A stretch of DNA of 64,000 bases, from assembly GCA_028023455.1 (NCBI GenBank), contig JAQFVV010012420.1, positions 7,207,194 to 7,271,193 on the forward strand. The letters are read 5' to 3'. The position numbers were made by a program, and so were the translations under genes. Shown piece by piece: positions 23,880 through 34,119 of this stretch (positions are counted from its first letter, which is position 1; every line of letters starts with the position of its first letter). The DNA comes from Epiperipatus broadwayi (Eukaryota > Onychophora > Udeonychophora > Euonychophora > Peripatidae). The notes under the pieces are model-generated. The model saw only the letters and a program-made list of their open reading frames with translations. It was not told the DNA's origin and searched no databases.

Positions 23880-25050
23880 TAGCCATGTATTGTTGTAATC
23901 AAATTAAATTTAATTATTCAGCTTTATTAATGCGTTCAAAAAGAAAAAGAGAAAATTAAAAAAAAAGAAAAACATAACTTTTTTATAAAAGTTAAAATAT
24001 TTTGCTTTTAATTATTTTTCTTTATGTTAAAGTTATCTATTTTTATTTTGTTAGTATACAAAGATTTTGAAAGCATGCTTAACATATTAAATTAAAACAC
24101 TGTTAAGAATTTTTTACTTTGCATTACCAAGTGCTTAATATATCTGTTAGTAGATAAACACATTTAATTCATTGATTAAAAGATTAAGTTGTTGGTTTGC
24201 TTTTTTTCTTTTCAAGTTAAAATCATATTAATTAAAAATAAAAAATATATAATGTAAAACTTTTGTTAGCTTGTTTGCATGGGTCTGTCATGTAATTTAC
24301 AGATTTTGCATAAAAAGTGTTTCTTTTAATGTTCTCTCTTTTTCTGCCTGCCACTGCCACAAAAGTGAAGTATCCAAATTTATTAGAAGCAAAATAGTCA
24401 TATGTGCTATAAGTTGCTGTTAAAACTATGAACAGTAATTGTGCCTGAAGTAAAAGCTCATTTTTCCAACAAAAAAAAGTGGAAAACAATAATTGAGATA
24501 ATGTGAATATCAATATAAGTGAAAAAAATTAACTTTACATGTATTTGCCACACAATCATCACTCAAGTATGATTGTCTTTCTTATAATAATGCCCCCCCC
24601 CCGTCTAATGTTTTATGAGATTCATCATCTGGAGAAGAGAGGAAGGAAGAATGTAGGAGTACTTTGAAAAAATGAACTCTCATACCCAATTACTTACAAG
24701 AGGCCAGGTCTGCAGACAAGTATGTTATTATTTCACATATATGTATGCAAGCTAACAATGAAAGAAAATATAAATTTGTACCAAATCTAAGCAGGACAGT
24801 TCTTTTTATTATAATAAATTGCCAGCTGTTAAATCATAGAAGTATCTATCATGACATTTAAAAAAATTGAACAAAAAATATATGTGTGTATATAACAGCA
24901 ACTCCAGAAAAAACTGAGATAGTACTTACTTTGAACTGTAAATTTAAATGAGTTCAAAATCCAAAGGTGAGGCTATTTTGTTTATTGGATTTTTATTTCT
25001 TTGTGCATTGAAAGTTTTAATTGTCAATATATATTTTTTTAATTGATATG
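23880..25050. repeat. Duplicated segment Y, copy 1
   Basis: Collinear with 34120-35060. Anchors are ttattcagctttattaa, aagattaagttgttg, ttctctctttttctgcctgc, caagaggccag and aaatgagttcaaaatcc versus aaatgagctcaaaattc. A minus-strand 93-residue open frame at 24232-24513 contains a hydrophobic stretch (AQLLFIVLTATY) that stays loosely hydrophobic in copy 2 but is broken there. I cannot name the family. Confidence 0.75.
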
Positions 25051-26050
25051 TTCCTTTTTTGTGTTTGAAGTAATTATATGTACATTTTTATTATTAATAT
25101 GATGTAAAAGAAAATGCTTATTTATTTCTTGGGAATTATATAAGGTTTGGAAATGTGTTAGTAATTTCATTTTCATTGCTATTAAATTGTTAATTTTATT
25201 AAAAATATCTACCTTCTTTATTCTTGGCAGAACTCCAAATTAGTTATAAAACATAAGTTGAGTGATAAGTGTACATTACAATTAGTTATCAAAATGAGAT
25301 TAAAGATCTAGTAGATATGGGTAATACTAGTATAAGAAAAAGTATTTATAACAATAATGAGGGTTGATATATTATGCGAAAAATAAAATACCATTACAGT
25401 TTTAATTTCTGACACTCATTAATTATAAATATTTCAACATCACATGATCTATTGGCTGTCAACAAAATTGTAATGAAAATATAGTTAAGCTCTCATTAAA
25501 AGTATATACATGGTAAATAGAGATAATCAATCTGGTATATTTAGTCACACAACTGGGGTCATATACATTGGGTGTGTAAGATCTTTTAATTAACACTTTC
25601 TATTTGATCAGTACATTTGGATGCCAAATAGTTCTGATTACATCATATTTTATTATTCAAATGAATCAAAATATTTAGATCAACTTACATATATTAAATG
25701 GCTTGATAATACCATGTAAAATAATATTTAAATTATTTTAGATCCTGAAACACAGGCAAAACATTTGTTAAAGTATAATAAAGTAAAAATTAATTTACAC
25801 AGAGATATAGAGTGCATAGAATAGTGACAAAAGAACTTATTAGATAAATAGAAATTAAAACTGGTGATTAATTTTCAAAAAAAAAATGAAACAGGTTGTA
25901 AATGTTGTATTTTAGGCAGCAAAGTTGTGAGGATATATGTAAGTGGTTAGGTGAGCTGTTTCATATGAATTGTGTGATTAGTACTTATTGCTTAATGCTA
26001 CTTTGAAACTACATATTATTAGTAGTATTTTAGTTAGTACTTATTTAAAA
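25051..26050. other. A+T-rich non-coding stretch
   Basis: No gene or repeat structure recognised. Confidence 0.4.
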
Positions 26051-26059
26051 TTATATCAA

Positions 26060-27000
26060 ATATAAAGGAATATAGTGTTATTTTAACAGATAAACTGTAA
26101 AAATATTCCCCAGAAGGTGTGAATAAGTCTACCAAAGACAAAATAGTAACATAGAATATGTTATTTAAAATTTCACAAGAAGAAAATGCAAAAATGTTAC
26201 AAGAAATGCAGGAAAAGAGTGAGATAAATTTGATGAAATTCAGATGAAAAATCCAAAATAACAAGAAGAAAATATAAATATATTGCAAGAAATGTGATGG
26301 AAACAAAGAATTTCTGAAAAAAGTCAATGAAATAATGGATGAAGAGGCCAAAGATAATGATAAAGTGAAGGATAAATACTTCATTATAAATATGTATTTG
26401 AAAGAAAGAAAATGAAAAATGTCATCTTAGCATACCAGATGATGAAAAACATTAAAAAGGTATAGTAGGAAGTAAACAAAAAAAAGAAAATATGAAATCA
26501 TTGGAAGCAATGTTAGAAAGTAAAGAAAAAGATAGAAATCATAAAGCAACTAGTAAAAGGTCAGATAGATACAGCATTAATGTTGGAAGAATATGTAAAA
26601 AATAAATCAATACAGGAGATATTCAAGGACTAACCCTGATAGAGTTTAGTCAAAAAATGAATAAAGATAAGGCAATTTATGCTGATCAATAGAATGGAAA
26701 AAAGTATATTAAACCCTAAATTTAACTTTAAAATAGAAAGTCATAATTTCCCTAATACATCTGATATAAATATTTATTGGTTCAATTTACAGGTATCTTA
26801 ATCATCTGAATATCAATACTTTTCTCCACCTATTAGAAAAGAAAAAAGAAATAATAATGTATCAGAATATTCTTCTTTCCCATTATCACAAAAGAGAGAA
26901 CTACCAGATAAAATTAGCCTCGAATTATAAGGGAAAGTTAAAAGATTTATTGTTGATGATTCTAAACATATTTTGGATATGTTTTTGGACAAAAATTTAT
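26060..27000 (+). pseudogene. Lys/Glu-rich degenerate coding remnant, possibly gag-like
   Basis: The plus strand shows interrupted frames with coiled-coil-like composition, for example MDEEAKDNDKVKDKYF (about 26337-26384), MLEEYVKNKSIQEIF (about 26583-26627) and LSQKRELPDKISLEL (about 26885-26928). Purine-rich plus-strand bias spans about 900 bp and contrasts with its flanks. The two minus-strand gag remnants have the same kind of N-terminal part. No diagnostic zinc knuckle or catalytic motif was found, so the assignment is an inference. The hydrophobic minus-strand frame at 26034-26384 is its shadow. Confidence 0.3.
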
Positions 27001-27343
27001 AAAAGTAAAAAACAAAACAAGAAATTGTAGAATATATGGTATTGTACTATTCTTGATCATGACTATTACAAAAAGTAGAGAAATCAAAATAAAGCAAATT
27101 GGAAGTTATTATAGTAATTCATTATGAATGAATTGGGAGTGGTGTGTGTTGTTATTTTTAAAGCTACTGGAGATCTCAAGATTGTGGTGTGTGAGTGTAT
27201 ACTGTTAAAGATCTGATTGTTCTATAATGAGAGCTTTTGTGTTTAAATAATAATGTAAATTTTTGTTTTGGGAATATAAGAATTTTAAGGTATTGATCTC
27301 CTAGAGATATTATTATCTGTCGAGAGCATAATTTTTGATGGAG

Positions 27344-27360
27344 GAAAGTTTTTTATTTTA
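27344..27360. repeat. Left target-site duplication of the full-length LINE
   Basis: gaaagttttttatttta is identical to 33560-33576, and the pair delimits the 6.2-kb LINE. A 17-bp A/T-rich duplication is typical of target-primed reverse transcription by an APE-type endonuclease. Confidence 0.93.
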
Positions 27361-27674
27361 TCTTTCAAAAACCAAATTTATTGTACATTTAGACCATAGA
27401 AATACAGACCAAAAAGTAAAAAAAACAAGTAAATGATTATGAAATAGCATGCAAATAAAAAAAGGATATATTTGAGTTAATGTTTGCACAGGAAACTTTT
27501 GTGACTTGTTTGTTGTTCCAAAAATAGACCATAGAAACCCAATTTGTCTAAAGTTCATAGCAGGGAATATTAAAATGAGATGCTGTTAGTAGGTAGTATT
27601 AATATCCGTGTTTGAGTTTTATGAAATGATGAAAAGCAACAGCCACCCAATAAACAGCAAAGTTGCGGGGAGCT
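27361..27674 (-). other. LINE 3' UTR with polyadenylation signal
   Basis: Follows the ORF2 stop. On the minus strand caataaatttggtttttg carries aataaa (27377-27382) and ends about 16 bp later at the duplication. The older copy at 58.9 kb ends the same way (caataaattt at about 58910), which confirms the 3' boundary. Confidence 0.75.
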
Positions 27675-30360
27675 CTATCCAATTGCAATGGAGTCCCAGG
27701 TTTGTGCAGTTGTGAAGGGGTCAGCAGTGCGCATATCTCTATCCCTTTCCTTGTTTAGTATTTGGCAAAATGCTGTGAATATATTATTCAAAGTCTCAGC
27801 CTGGAACACCAGCTTACAGCGCAATGCCCAGATGGAAAAGTTAATTATGGCTGAAAGCCGGATCTCAGAGAATATGCCCTTTTCAATTGCTGTCTTGAGG
27901 TTCATTTCAATTTGATTTCTTGTCATGTTTTGTTGAAAATGAGTTCTTAAATTGTTCAAAGTTGTGCATTCGAAGAGGAAGTGATCGGTAGTCTCTTCCT
28001 GTCTTTGACACAATGTGCAATTAGGGTCAATATCTTGCCCCCTTTTATAGTGGAGGAAGGCATTTGTTGGGAGGGCATGCAGGTTCAATTTCAATAGAAA
28101 GTCCATGATTTTTGGCAGCAACTTCCAGAGCTTGGTCATCCTTATCATTCGAGGGATGTTGATTGAAAGGCAGCTGGGGATCCTCTGTTTTTGATGGTCA
28201 AGAAGATCAAACACTTCCCAATACACAAGTTTTCTTTGAAATAGGGTTGATGTTGGTTTGATGTTATCAAAGATAAAGTTGATCTGCTGTTGAAGGAGCA
28301 AGGCACGTCCTCTGGGGGGTGGCCGATCAGTAGGTTGAATGTCCTTTTCCGGAAGTGGGCATTGAGCATGTTCATTTTCCTTGAAGATGTTGTAGAGTAC
28401 ATTATGGATGCATTGTAAGTTGAATATAGTTAGCGAGTGTAGTGAGAGACCATTTAAAGTTTTGGGCTTTTGGAGGATTCTCAAGCTAATTACGGGTGAT
28501 CGGCCCGCCCAACACAGTTTTCTACAGGCGGTTTCTACTTTGTTGATGAATACCTTGGTGGGGATGAACCCTGCCAAATAGTATATTATTTTTGGAAGAA
28601 TGAGAGCATTTAAAAGGGCTACTTTCCCAAATAGGGAAAGGTATATTTTTGACAAAGATGCGATTGTGGTTTCAATTTTCTCTAATAATGAGTCCTGTAT
28701 CTCTTTACGCATCACCGTGGGTGTTTTTGATAGGTGAAATCCTAGAAATTTCTGTGGTGCTGCTTCAAATCCACCAGAGATCTTCTGGCCAGTAAGAATT
28801 GACCAAATAGCTGATTTTTTTGGGTTGACAAGGAAACCAGATAATTTGGCATGGTGATCAAGAAGTTGTTTTAGCTTACCCAGTTCATCATGGGATGAAA
28901 GAAACACAACTACATCATCCATATAGGAGATGTGATTGATGTTCTCATTAAGTAGTGGAACAGCGATACCAGAAAACGTGGCCTCGATGTTCAACAGCAT
29001 TGGATTGATATAGGCAGCAAAGAGAAGTGCACTCAGGGGAGAACCTTGGGGGATGGAGATGTAGGGCATAAAACCCGGGGCAATGCGACCATTTAGGGAC
29101 AAGAACACTTCCCGATTGTAAAGAAGGTTCTCAATCATTTGAACGTATACGGGTGGTACATTTAGCTGTTCCAGAACACTGAGAAGAACATCAATTTTCA
29201 TGGAGTCAAATGCCCCAGCTATATCAAGTTGGACTGCAATGGGCCAGGACTTCCTTTGTCTCTGCACATGATCGACCAGAAGTCTGAAGTGGCTGACAGC
29301 ATCAGATGTTGAAGAGCCTTTTTTTGCAAATTGATAGCGTGAAAGTTGTTTAATTATGTTATATTGAATCTTGTCTTTAATGATGCTCTCAATGATCTTT
29401 GTCAATAGAGGAATCATCGAGATAGGATGCAGGTTATTGAGATCTGGTTGTGCATCTCGCTTCTTTAAAAAGGGTACCATGGAGATGGGACATAGGTTTA
29501 TTAGGTGATGACTTCCAGTGGCGATGAGGTCTATCATTCCGTGGATTACTGGGATAGTAAAAGCTCTTAGGTGTAAAAGTAGAAATCTGGGAATTCCATG
29601 CATGCCAGGATGGACACTTTCTGGGAGTGATTGCAGTTTGTCAAGAATATCACCATCTGTGATGTTATGTTCCATAGGGTTGTTAGTAACAAAAACTCTA
29701 CGGATGTTAGTGACACCAATAGGTTGTAATTTTCTTTTGTAAAAGTCTCTTATTTTGGAAAGCATGGAGAGGCCGATATATTGTTTACTGTGTATCTTGA
29801 TCGATGAGGGTGCCTTGTTTTGTTGGTTGGATCCTAGGGCCCATCTGATGTAACCTCGAGTCCAGCAGTGTTGATATGCTAAGTAACTGTGCGCTCGTTT
29901 AATTGATAGGTATTCAGCCAGGGATTGTTGGGTAGCTTTGTATTGTAGTTTAAGGTGAGTAATTTCTTGGATATTTTGCCTTTGTATGGGCAAATGTTTA
30001 AGTGTGTCGGCTATCTTGTCCAATTGACTTAGTAATTTGAGGGGACCTTTATTATGTTGAGTGCATTTATGAATATGTGATTGTAGAATATTTATGAAGT
30101 TATTCCATTTATCACCTGGTGAAAGTGTGTTTATATTAGCAGAGTTGAATGATATGTAAATCTCAGAGATGAGTTGTATAGTGGCAGATTCCTTTGTGAG
30201 GATCTTCATTGTTCGTGAAATGTTGCCATATGAATATGTGTTATCCACAATTCTGATAAGAACCTCTAGTGCCATGTGGTCCGTAAAGACAACAGGCCAC
30301 AGGTTAGCTTCAATGAAGGGAGCAAGTGAAGGAGAGAAGTATAAAAGATCAATGAGGACT
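27675..30360 (-). CDS. LINE ORF2, C-terminal part: end of APE endonuclease, reverse transcriptase, CCHC
   Basis: The open frame starts at Met 30275 (866 residues). The same frame already encodes the endonuclease end upstream (IDLLYFSP, FTDH), back to about 30360. RT motifs in order are LHPISMIPLLTKIIES, the motif A LDIAGAFDS with its first catalytic Asp, PQGSPLSALLF (motif B), YMDDVVVF (motif C, YMDD at 28914-28925) and a thumb-like LFGKVALLNALILPK. The C-terminus has a zinc-binding CTLCQRQEETTDHFLFEC (C-x2-C...H-x4-C). The enzyme nicks chromosomal DNA and reverse-transcribes LINE RNA at the nick. Catalytic residues are intact, but this part is out of frame with the endonuclease start, so the full polyprotein cannot be made without a frame change. 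It is listed as CDS because the 866-residue frame is uninterrupted; functionally it is a pseudogene part. Confidence 0.93.
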
Positions 30361-30907
30361 TAAACCGTGATGAATAGAATGAGAAGGCAGACACATCAAA
30401 AAGCTGTCTTCCACTTGTAAAGGTGTTGCTCAGTGATTCTAAGTGACTCCTTTCAAAAGAATCATATGTATGATTAAAGTCACCCAACATCAATGCAGGA
30501 AAAGGGTTAGTTCTTAAGACCGCGTTGATAGTGTGGATGATTCTATAGATTATATCTGATGCTTTGGTCATGTAAACATTTATTATGTTAAGTGTCCATC
30601 CATTTACCTGTATAATGGCTATGAGGCAGTTAGAGTCTATATGAATTATTTTGAAAAAGGTTATTTTAGATTTTTTATTAAAAAGAATTGCTACTCCACC
30701 AGATGCAGAGGAGGAGAAGGAATAATGGAAGTATCCAAATTTTTGTATTCTCTGTATGATGTTTTGGTCAGATAGTGTGTGAAGTTTTGTTTCATTGAGG
30801 CAAAGAACATCAGGTGTATTATGCTTAAGCCAGAATGATAATGCTTGGATTCTGCCAAGGGAGTTCATGCCTCTGACGTTAATCGATGTTATGTTGAAAG
30901 TCATCAT
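30266..30907 (-). CDS. LINE ORF2, N-terminal part: AP-like endonuclease (frameshifted)
   Basis: Met at 30907 begins MMTFNITSINVRGMNSLGRI, the standard start of an APE domain. Then come LCLNETKLHTL (catalytic Glu), GGVAILFNKK and ALMLGDFNHTYDSF (the D-F-N motif). After about residue 180 the frame reads out of register: the expected I-D-L-x-Y and T-D-H motifs lie in the neighbouring frame that continues into the RT part. A single small indel near 30360 therefore separates endonuclease and RT. The start overlaps the last ORF1 fragment, which stops at 30879, as is common between LINE ORFs. Confidence 0.9.
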   Translation of the reverse strand: MMTFNITSINVRGMNSLGRIQALSFWLKHNTPDVLCLNETKLHTLSDQNIIQRIQKFGYFHYSFSSSASGGVAILFNKKSKITFFKIIHIDSNCLIAIIQVNGWTLNIINVYMTKASDIIYRIIHTINAVLRTNPFPALMLGDFNHTYDSFERSHLESLSNTFTSGRQLFDVSAFSFYSSRFKSSLIFYTSLLHLLPSLKLTCGLLSLRTTWH

Positions 30908-31553
30908 TGATAGTGAAACCGCTCTCTCGTGTGGGAGAGTTTGCCTGATTGGAATGTGATCCAGTTTCTAAGACCATAATATTCTGTTCCAGCATCAAAT
31001 TGGTGGGGTGATGATAAGGTTCAGATTGTATTAGGTTCTTAGATAAGTTGAGGTCTGGTGGAATAGGTTCAGGAATAGGCCACAATGATGGAGATAAGTC
31101 TATCAGTAAGCGTTCATTATCATTTTCATGTTGACATGAGGCCACTTTATTTTGAGACAAAGGGTCAATCAGTTGTATGTTGTTATCTTGGTCTATTGTT
31201 TTTGTTTCATTTGTGAGGTTATATGAACTTGTGACTTTTGGAGAACGGTCTCTTCATTTTTTTTCACAAGGTCTATTTGGTGGGGGAATATTAGTCTTTG
31301 TTGCATCTCGAAGATTGTCACATTCATTGCTATTGCTACTTTCTTGTGATTGTTCAGAGCTATTGTTTTTTTTTATGTTTTCTTTTATGTGGAATTCTGT
31401 TGCTGGCCATTGTAGTGTCGCTTTGTTCAGCATCGGTGTCCATGTCTGTTTGGCTGATTGTTGCTGTATCTGATGATGATACGCAATTGTCATTGGTATG
31501 CAGCTGTTCAGGAGTGAGTTGAAATTGTTCTGTTTCCAAGGAAGTTTTATCAT
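30879..31553 (-). pseudogene. LINE ORF1, C-terminal portion (broken)
   Basis: Two open pieces in one frame (31254-31553 and 30879-31160) are separated by a stop at 31254. The sequence is Ser/Asn/Pro-rich (SSEQSQESSNSNECD, LWPIPEPIPPDLNLS), a low-complexity tail with no known domain. It continues the zinc-knuckle fragment after a frame change at the A-run (about 31365-31375 on the minus strand). Confidence 0.6.
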
Positions 31554-31980
31554 TAGGAATTTTTGATGATGATGTAGTGTGATCTGTGGTATTGCTAGTG
31601 ATATATTGTTGCTTGAGACTTGGGTATGTATTTGTTAGATGTTGATTTTCTTGATTGCTATCACATTTGTGGAATTTGTACCGAATCTCTCCACAAATTA
31701 TGCATTTTCTCTCTTGACAATCTTTTTTTAGATGGCCTCTCTGCCTGCAATGGAAGCATTGGGGTGGAAGGCCACGAAAGATGATGTTGAGTGGAGATTC
31801 GCCATGTTGAATTAGAGATGGGACTGATTGAGATGGAATTCCTTTTTTAAGAACTAGCTGAAATTGTGCAGTGTTGATGTATACTGTGGGATCATCGTTG
31901 TCTGCTACTAGGTATTGAAATTTGGTAATGGTGCCATAGTCTTTGAAGTGGCGCTGAAGGTCTGCCTTTTCAAAGTCCAT
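31360..31980 (-). CDS. LINE ORF1, central part with two zinc knuckles
   Basis: The 206-residue open frame contains CFHCRQRGHLKKDC (C-x2-C-x4-H-x4-C) followed directly by CIICGEIRYKFHKC, a second knuckle-like Cys/His cluster. Such nucleic-acid-binding knuckles are typical of LINE ORF1 (gag-like) proteins that package element RNA. The frame is the same as the upstream 373-residue piece but separated from it by a stop at 31996. The C-terminal part (residues 120-206) is polar and probably disordered. Confidence 0.85.
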   Translation of the reverse strand: MDFEKADLQRHFKDYGTITKFQYLVADNDDPTVYINTAQFQLVLKKGIPSQSVPSLIQHGESPLNIIFRGLPPQCFHCRQRGHLKKDCQERKCIICGEIRYKFHKCDSNQENQHLTNTYPSLKQQYITSNTTDHTTSSSKIPNDKTSLETEQFQLTPEQLHTNDNCVSSSDTATISQTDMDTDAEQSDTTMASNRIPHKRKHKKKQ

Positions 31981-31995
31981 GGTACATTTTTGAAT

Positions 31996-33117
31996 TCACC
32001 CTGTTAAAACAACTGGGCAGTTGAGGTCAATGTAGACAAGAAATTTGTTGTTTAGGAGTTTATGACTATTTCTAAAGGCAGCTTTAACTTGTTGGTTTGT
32101 GAACTGGATGATAAGATATCTTTCATTTGGATGAAAGAGGATCTTATGGATCGATTTCCACCAGCCATGTGCTTTACATAGTTCATATAGTGATGATGTA
32201 GGGAATGTGTATAGATTTAAACAGTTATCTGTAGTGGAAAGTATGAGAGAACACTCATTATAATAGTTGAGTAGAGATTTGTGGAGTGGCAATGGGATGG
32301 TTTGGTTAAACTGTTCATTTATTATTTCATGGTTCTGAATATCACAAGTAGGATTATCTGTAGATGTTGTTTGAGGATTAGAGTAGTTTGATGTAGACTG
32401 TTCTGTTTCTATTTCTTGTAAAAGTCGAATTGCTTCCATGTATTTATCAGGTTGTGATGTTTGATGATGTGTATTTATCATTATGTTAGCTCTGACCTTG
32501 TTTGCATATGTCATTTCATTCATCATTGGGCTTGTGGTTTTATTATGCTCAGAGTTGTGAGGTAGTTGGTTTGAATCCCTGTATTCAGGGCTTGTGATAT
32601 TGAATTTGTCAAACTCTGGGTGACTTAGTGAAGATTGTTTTGGAATGGGAGAGTGCATATCATTATGGTTTATGGTCGATTTCTGATTTGGTTTAATTAT
32701 TGTAGTTTTGGAATTTTTATTTTCCTTTAAATGTTTTGGAGATTTTATGAGATTTAGATTTGTGTTATTATATAAATTATTGTTGTTAATCTGTTTTCCC
32801 AGTTCTGGATTATTTAGTGGAGATAGATTAGTTTTTGATGGTGTTTGTAAAGTTTTGGTATTCTCTAAGTGATTCATTTTTTTGTTTGAGGCTGTAATTG
32901 GGGAATCATCATTTTTCCCCTGTTGCAAAGTTTTCCCGTTGTTTCGCGAGTTTATGAGAGGAATTATACTTTTTTTAACGGTATGATCATTTCGAACATT
33001 TTCACCGCTATTTTTAGGTTCATTAGGGGTTGCAATCTTTGCATTTACAATTTGGAAATCACTAGATAATTTCGAATTATTTTCCCCTTTCACGTGACAG
33101 TGTTTCGATTTTAGCAT
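31996..33117 (-). CDS. LINE ORF1, N-terminal part
   Basis: A 373-residue open frame, very rich in Asn, Thr, Ser and Lys (mostly disordered, residues 1-280). It ends in a folded-looking segment (LYELCKAHGWWKSIHKILF, then ERYLIIQFTNQQVKAAF) that resembles the RRM- or PRE-C2HC-like module found before zinc knuckles in LINE gag proteins. It ends at an in-frame stop 16 bases before the zinc-knuckle frame starts. The true start is uncertain because the 5' sequence is duplicated (see 33126-33332). Confidence 0.75.
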   Translation of the reverse strand: MLKSKHCHVKGENNSKLSSDFQIVNAKIATPNEPKNSGENVRNDHTVKKSIIPLINSRNNGKTLQQGKNDDSPITASNKKMNHLENTKTLQTPSKTNLSPLNNPELGKQINNNNLYNNTNLNLIKSPKHLKENKNSKTTIIKPNQKSTINHNDMHSPIPKQSSLSHPEFDKFNITSPEYRDSNQLPHNSEHNKTTSPMMNEMTYANKVRANIMINTHHQTSQPDKYMEAIRLLQEIETEQSTSNYSNPQTTSTDNPTCDIQNHEIINEQFNQTIPLPLHKSLLNYYNECSLILSTTDNCLNLYTFPTSSLYELCKAHGWWKSIHKILFHPNERYLIIQFTNQQVKAAFRNSHKLLNNKFLVYIDLNCPVVLTG

Positions 33118-33332
33118 AGATTTTATTATCGGGTTGTTAGTAGTCGGAAGAGCGTCGTGTTTTGATTATTTGAAATGCTTTCTACCATTGTAGATTTATT
33201 CTTAGGTTCTTTGGAGGGTTTATTGTTGTAATCCAAACTTTGGGACTCATCAGAGGTTTTAAGGTTAGTATATATATTTTTCCTCCCATTAGAGCGTTTA
33301 GGCCTTAGTATAGGCTTTATTACAGAGTCCAT
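33000..33332 (-). repeat. Two-unit tandem repeat at the LINE 5' end, period about 190 bp
   Basis: Plus-strand gtttaggccttagtatagg (33296 on) parallels gtttcgattttagcataga (33103 on). Further in, tttattcttaggttctttgg parallels ctatttttaggttcattagg. Offsets are 188-194 bp. This resembles the monomer arrays at the 5' end of some L1-type elements. Confidence 0.6.
33126..33332 (-). CDS. LINE ORF1 start copy in a duplicated 5' unit
   Basis: A 68-residue open frame beginning MDSVIKPILRPKRSNGRK. Its start and its EPKNKSTMVES segment parallel IIKSMLKSKH and NEPKNSGENV at the beginning of the next frame, about 190 bp downstream. It therefore looks like an extra copy of the ORF1 beginning rather than a separate protein. 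Confidence 0.55.
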   Translation of the reverse strand: MDSVIKPILRPKRSNGRKNIYTNLKTSDESQSLDYNNKPSKEPKNKSTMVESISNNQNTTLFRLLTTR

Positions 33333-33540
33333 TTTAGCGGTTAACCGTAATTAATAAACGTTATTTAATTTAATGTTTCAAAACTACTTTAAAGTAGTAA
33401 ATCGTGCTAAATAATTGCATAGAATAATAAAGATTGTACTCACAGATATAGTTTTGTAATTTTCTCTCGAATTTTTCCCTTTTTAGTGCAAATATATTCA
33501 CATCAGATGAGAGATGATGCAGAAGATCTGCATTCAGAGG

Positions 33541-33559
33541 CCGCCATTAAACCGGAAGT
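33541..33559 (-). promoter_or_regulatory. LINE internal promoter: ETS-like and YY1-like sites at the 5' terminus
   Basis: The first 20 bases of the element on the minus strand contain acttccgg (reverse of the ETS core ccggaagt, 33552-33559) and atggcgg (YY1 core, 33541-33547). There is no TATA box. This arrangement fits a TATA-less promoter that starts at the element's first base, as known for the YY1-dependent human L1 promoter. Confidence 0.55.
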
Positions 33560-33576
33560 GAAAGTTTTTTATTTTA
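33560..33576. repeat. Right target-site duplication of the full-length LINE
   Basis: gaaagttttttatttta, identical to 27344-27360. Confidence 0.93.
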
Positions 33577-34119
33577 GATAGTGAATAGAGAAATTCTTGA
33601 CTTGTTTTTGTTATTCTTATTTTGTTTAGCTTATAGTTGTAAATCCACTATTTTTCTACTATTTATCTTCTTATTCTGTGACACTTGGCTCTTGCTGTAC
33701 AAGTGTTTCTGATGTTTTCACCTTCATGTTTCACTCATGGGATTTGAATGTGGATCTGGAAATGGGGGATAGATATGGGTTTTTATGACACTCAACAGTT
33801 CATCAAATTCAAATAAAGTTAACAGTGTAAAAGACAATAAATAATAAAATTGATAAAAAAGGAAGATTAGATTTTTAGATCAAATGGTTTGGTGAATTAA
33901 AAACAAATTCAAAGTAGGTTAAATCCTATGACCATTTTTATTTTATTTTTGATGAGGGGATATGTGCCAGAATACTGTAGTACATGGGTTTAAATTCAGT
34001 AATTTCCACCTCATTAAATTAAAAGGGCATTTTCTTTAATAAAAATAATTAAATTGTATCTCTTTTAAATTATATTTTAATTGTTTACACTGATATATTT
34101 AAAACATATGTAAAGCCCT
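33577..34119. other. Non-coding stretch
   Basis: No open frame, repeat partner or structured element found. Confidence 0.4.

Larger units (their letters stand above)
27361..33559 (-). mobile_element. Full-length L1/Tx1-like LINE (non-LTR retrotransposon), inactivated
   Basis: The 6199-bp element lies on the minus strand between identical 17-bp duplications. From its 5' end (33559) it has a promoter-like start, a two-unit 5' repeat, ORF1 with an RNA-binding zinc-knuckle protein, ORF2 with APE endonuclease plus RT, a short 3' UTR and an aataaa signal about 16 bp before the end. There is no long poly(A) tail. The APE/RT layout and the C-terminal CCHC place it near the L1/Tx1 group, but clade assignment is from motifs only. 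Damage found: in-frame stops in ORF1 at about 31996 and 31254, frame changes near 33120 and 31370, and one frameshift in the endonuclease near 30360. RT motifs are intact. An older truncated relative lies at 58896-61160. Confidence 0.92.

Noticed and set aside
26034-26384. 116-residue hydrophobic minus-strand ORF
   Set aside because: Complement of purine-rich plus-strand sequence; low-complexity Phe/Ser/Ile composition and no conserved motif.
31177-31522. Cys/Val-rich plus-strand ORFs over the LINE ORF1
   Set aside because: Shadows of the Asn/Gln/Ser-rich ORF1 on the other strand.
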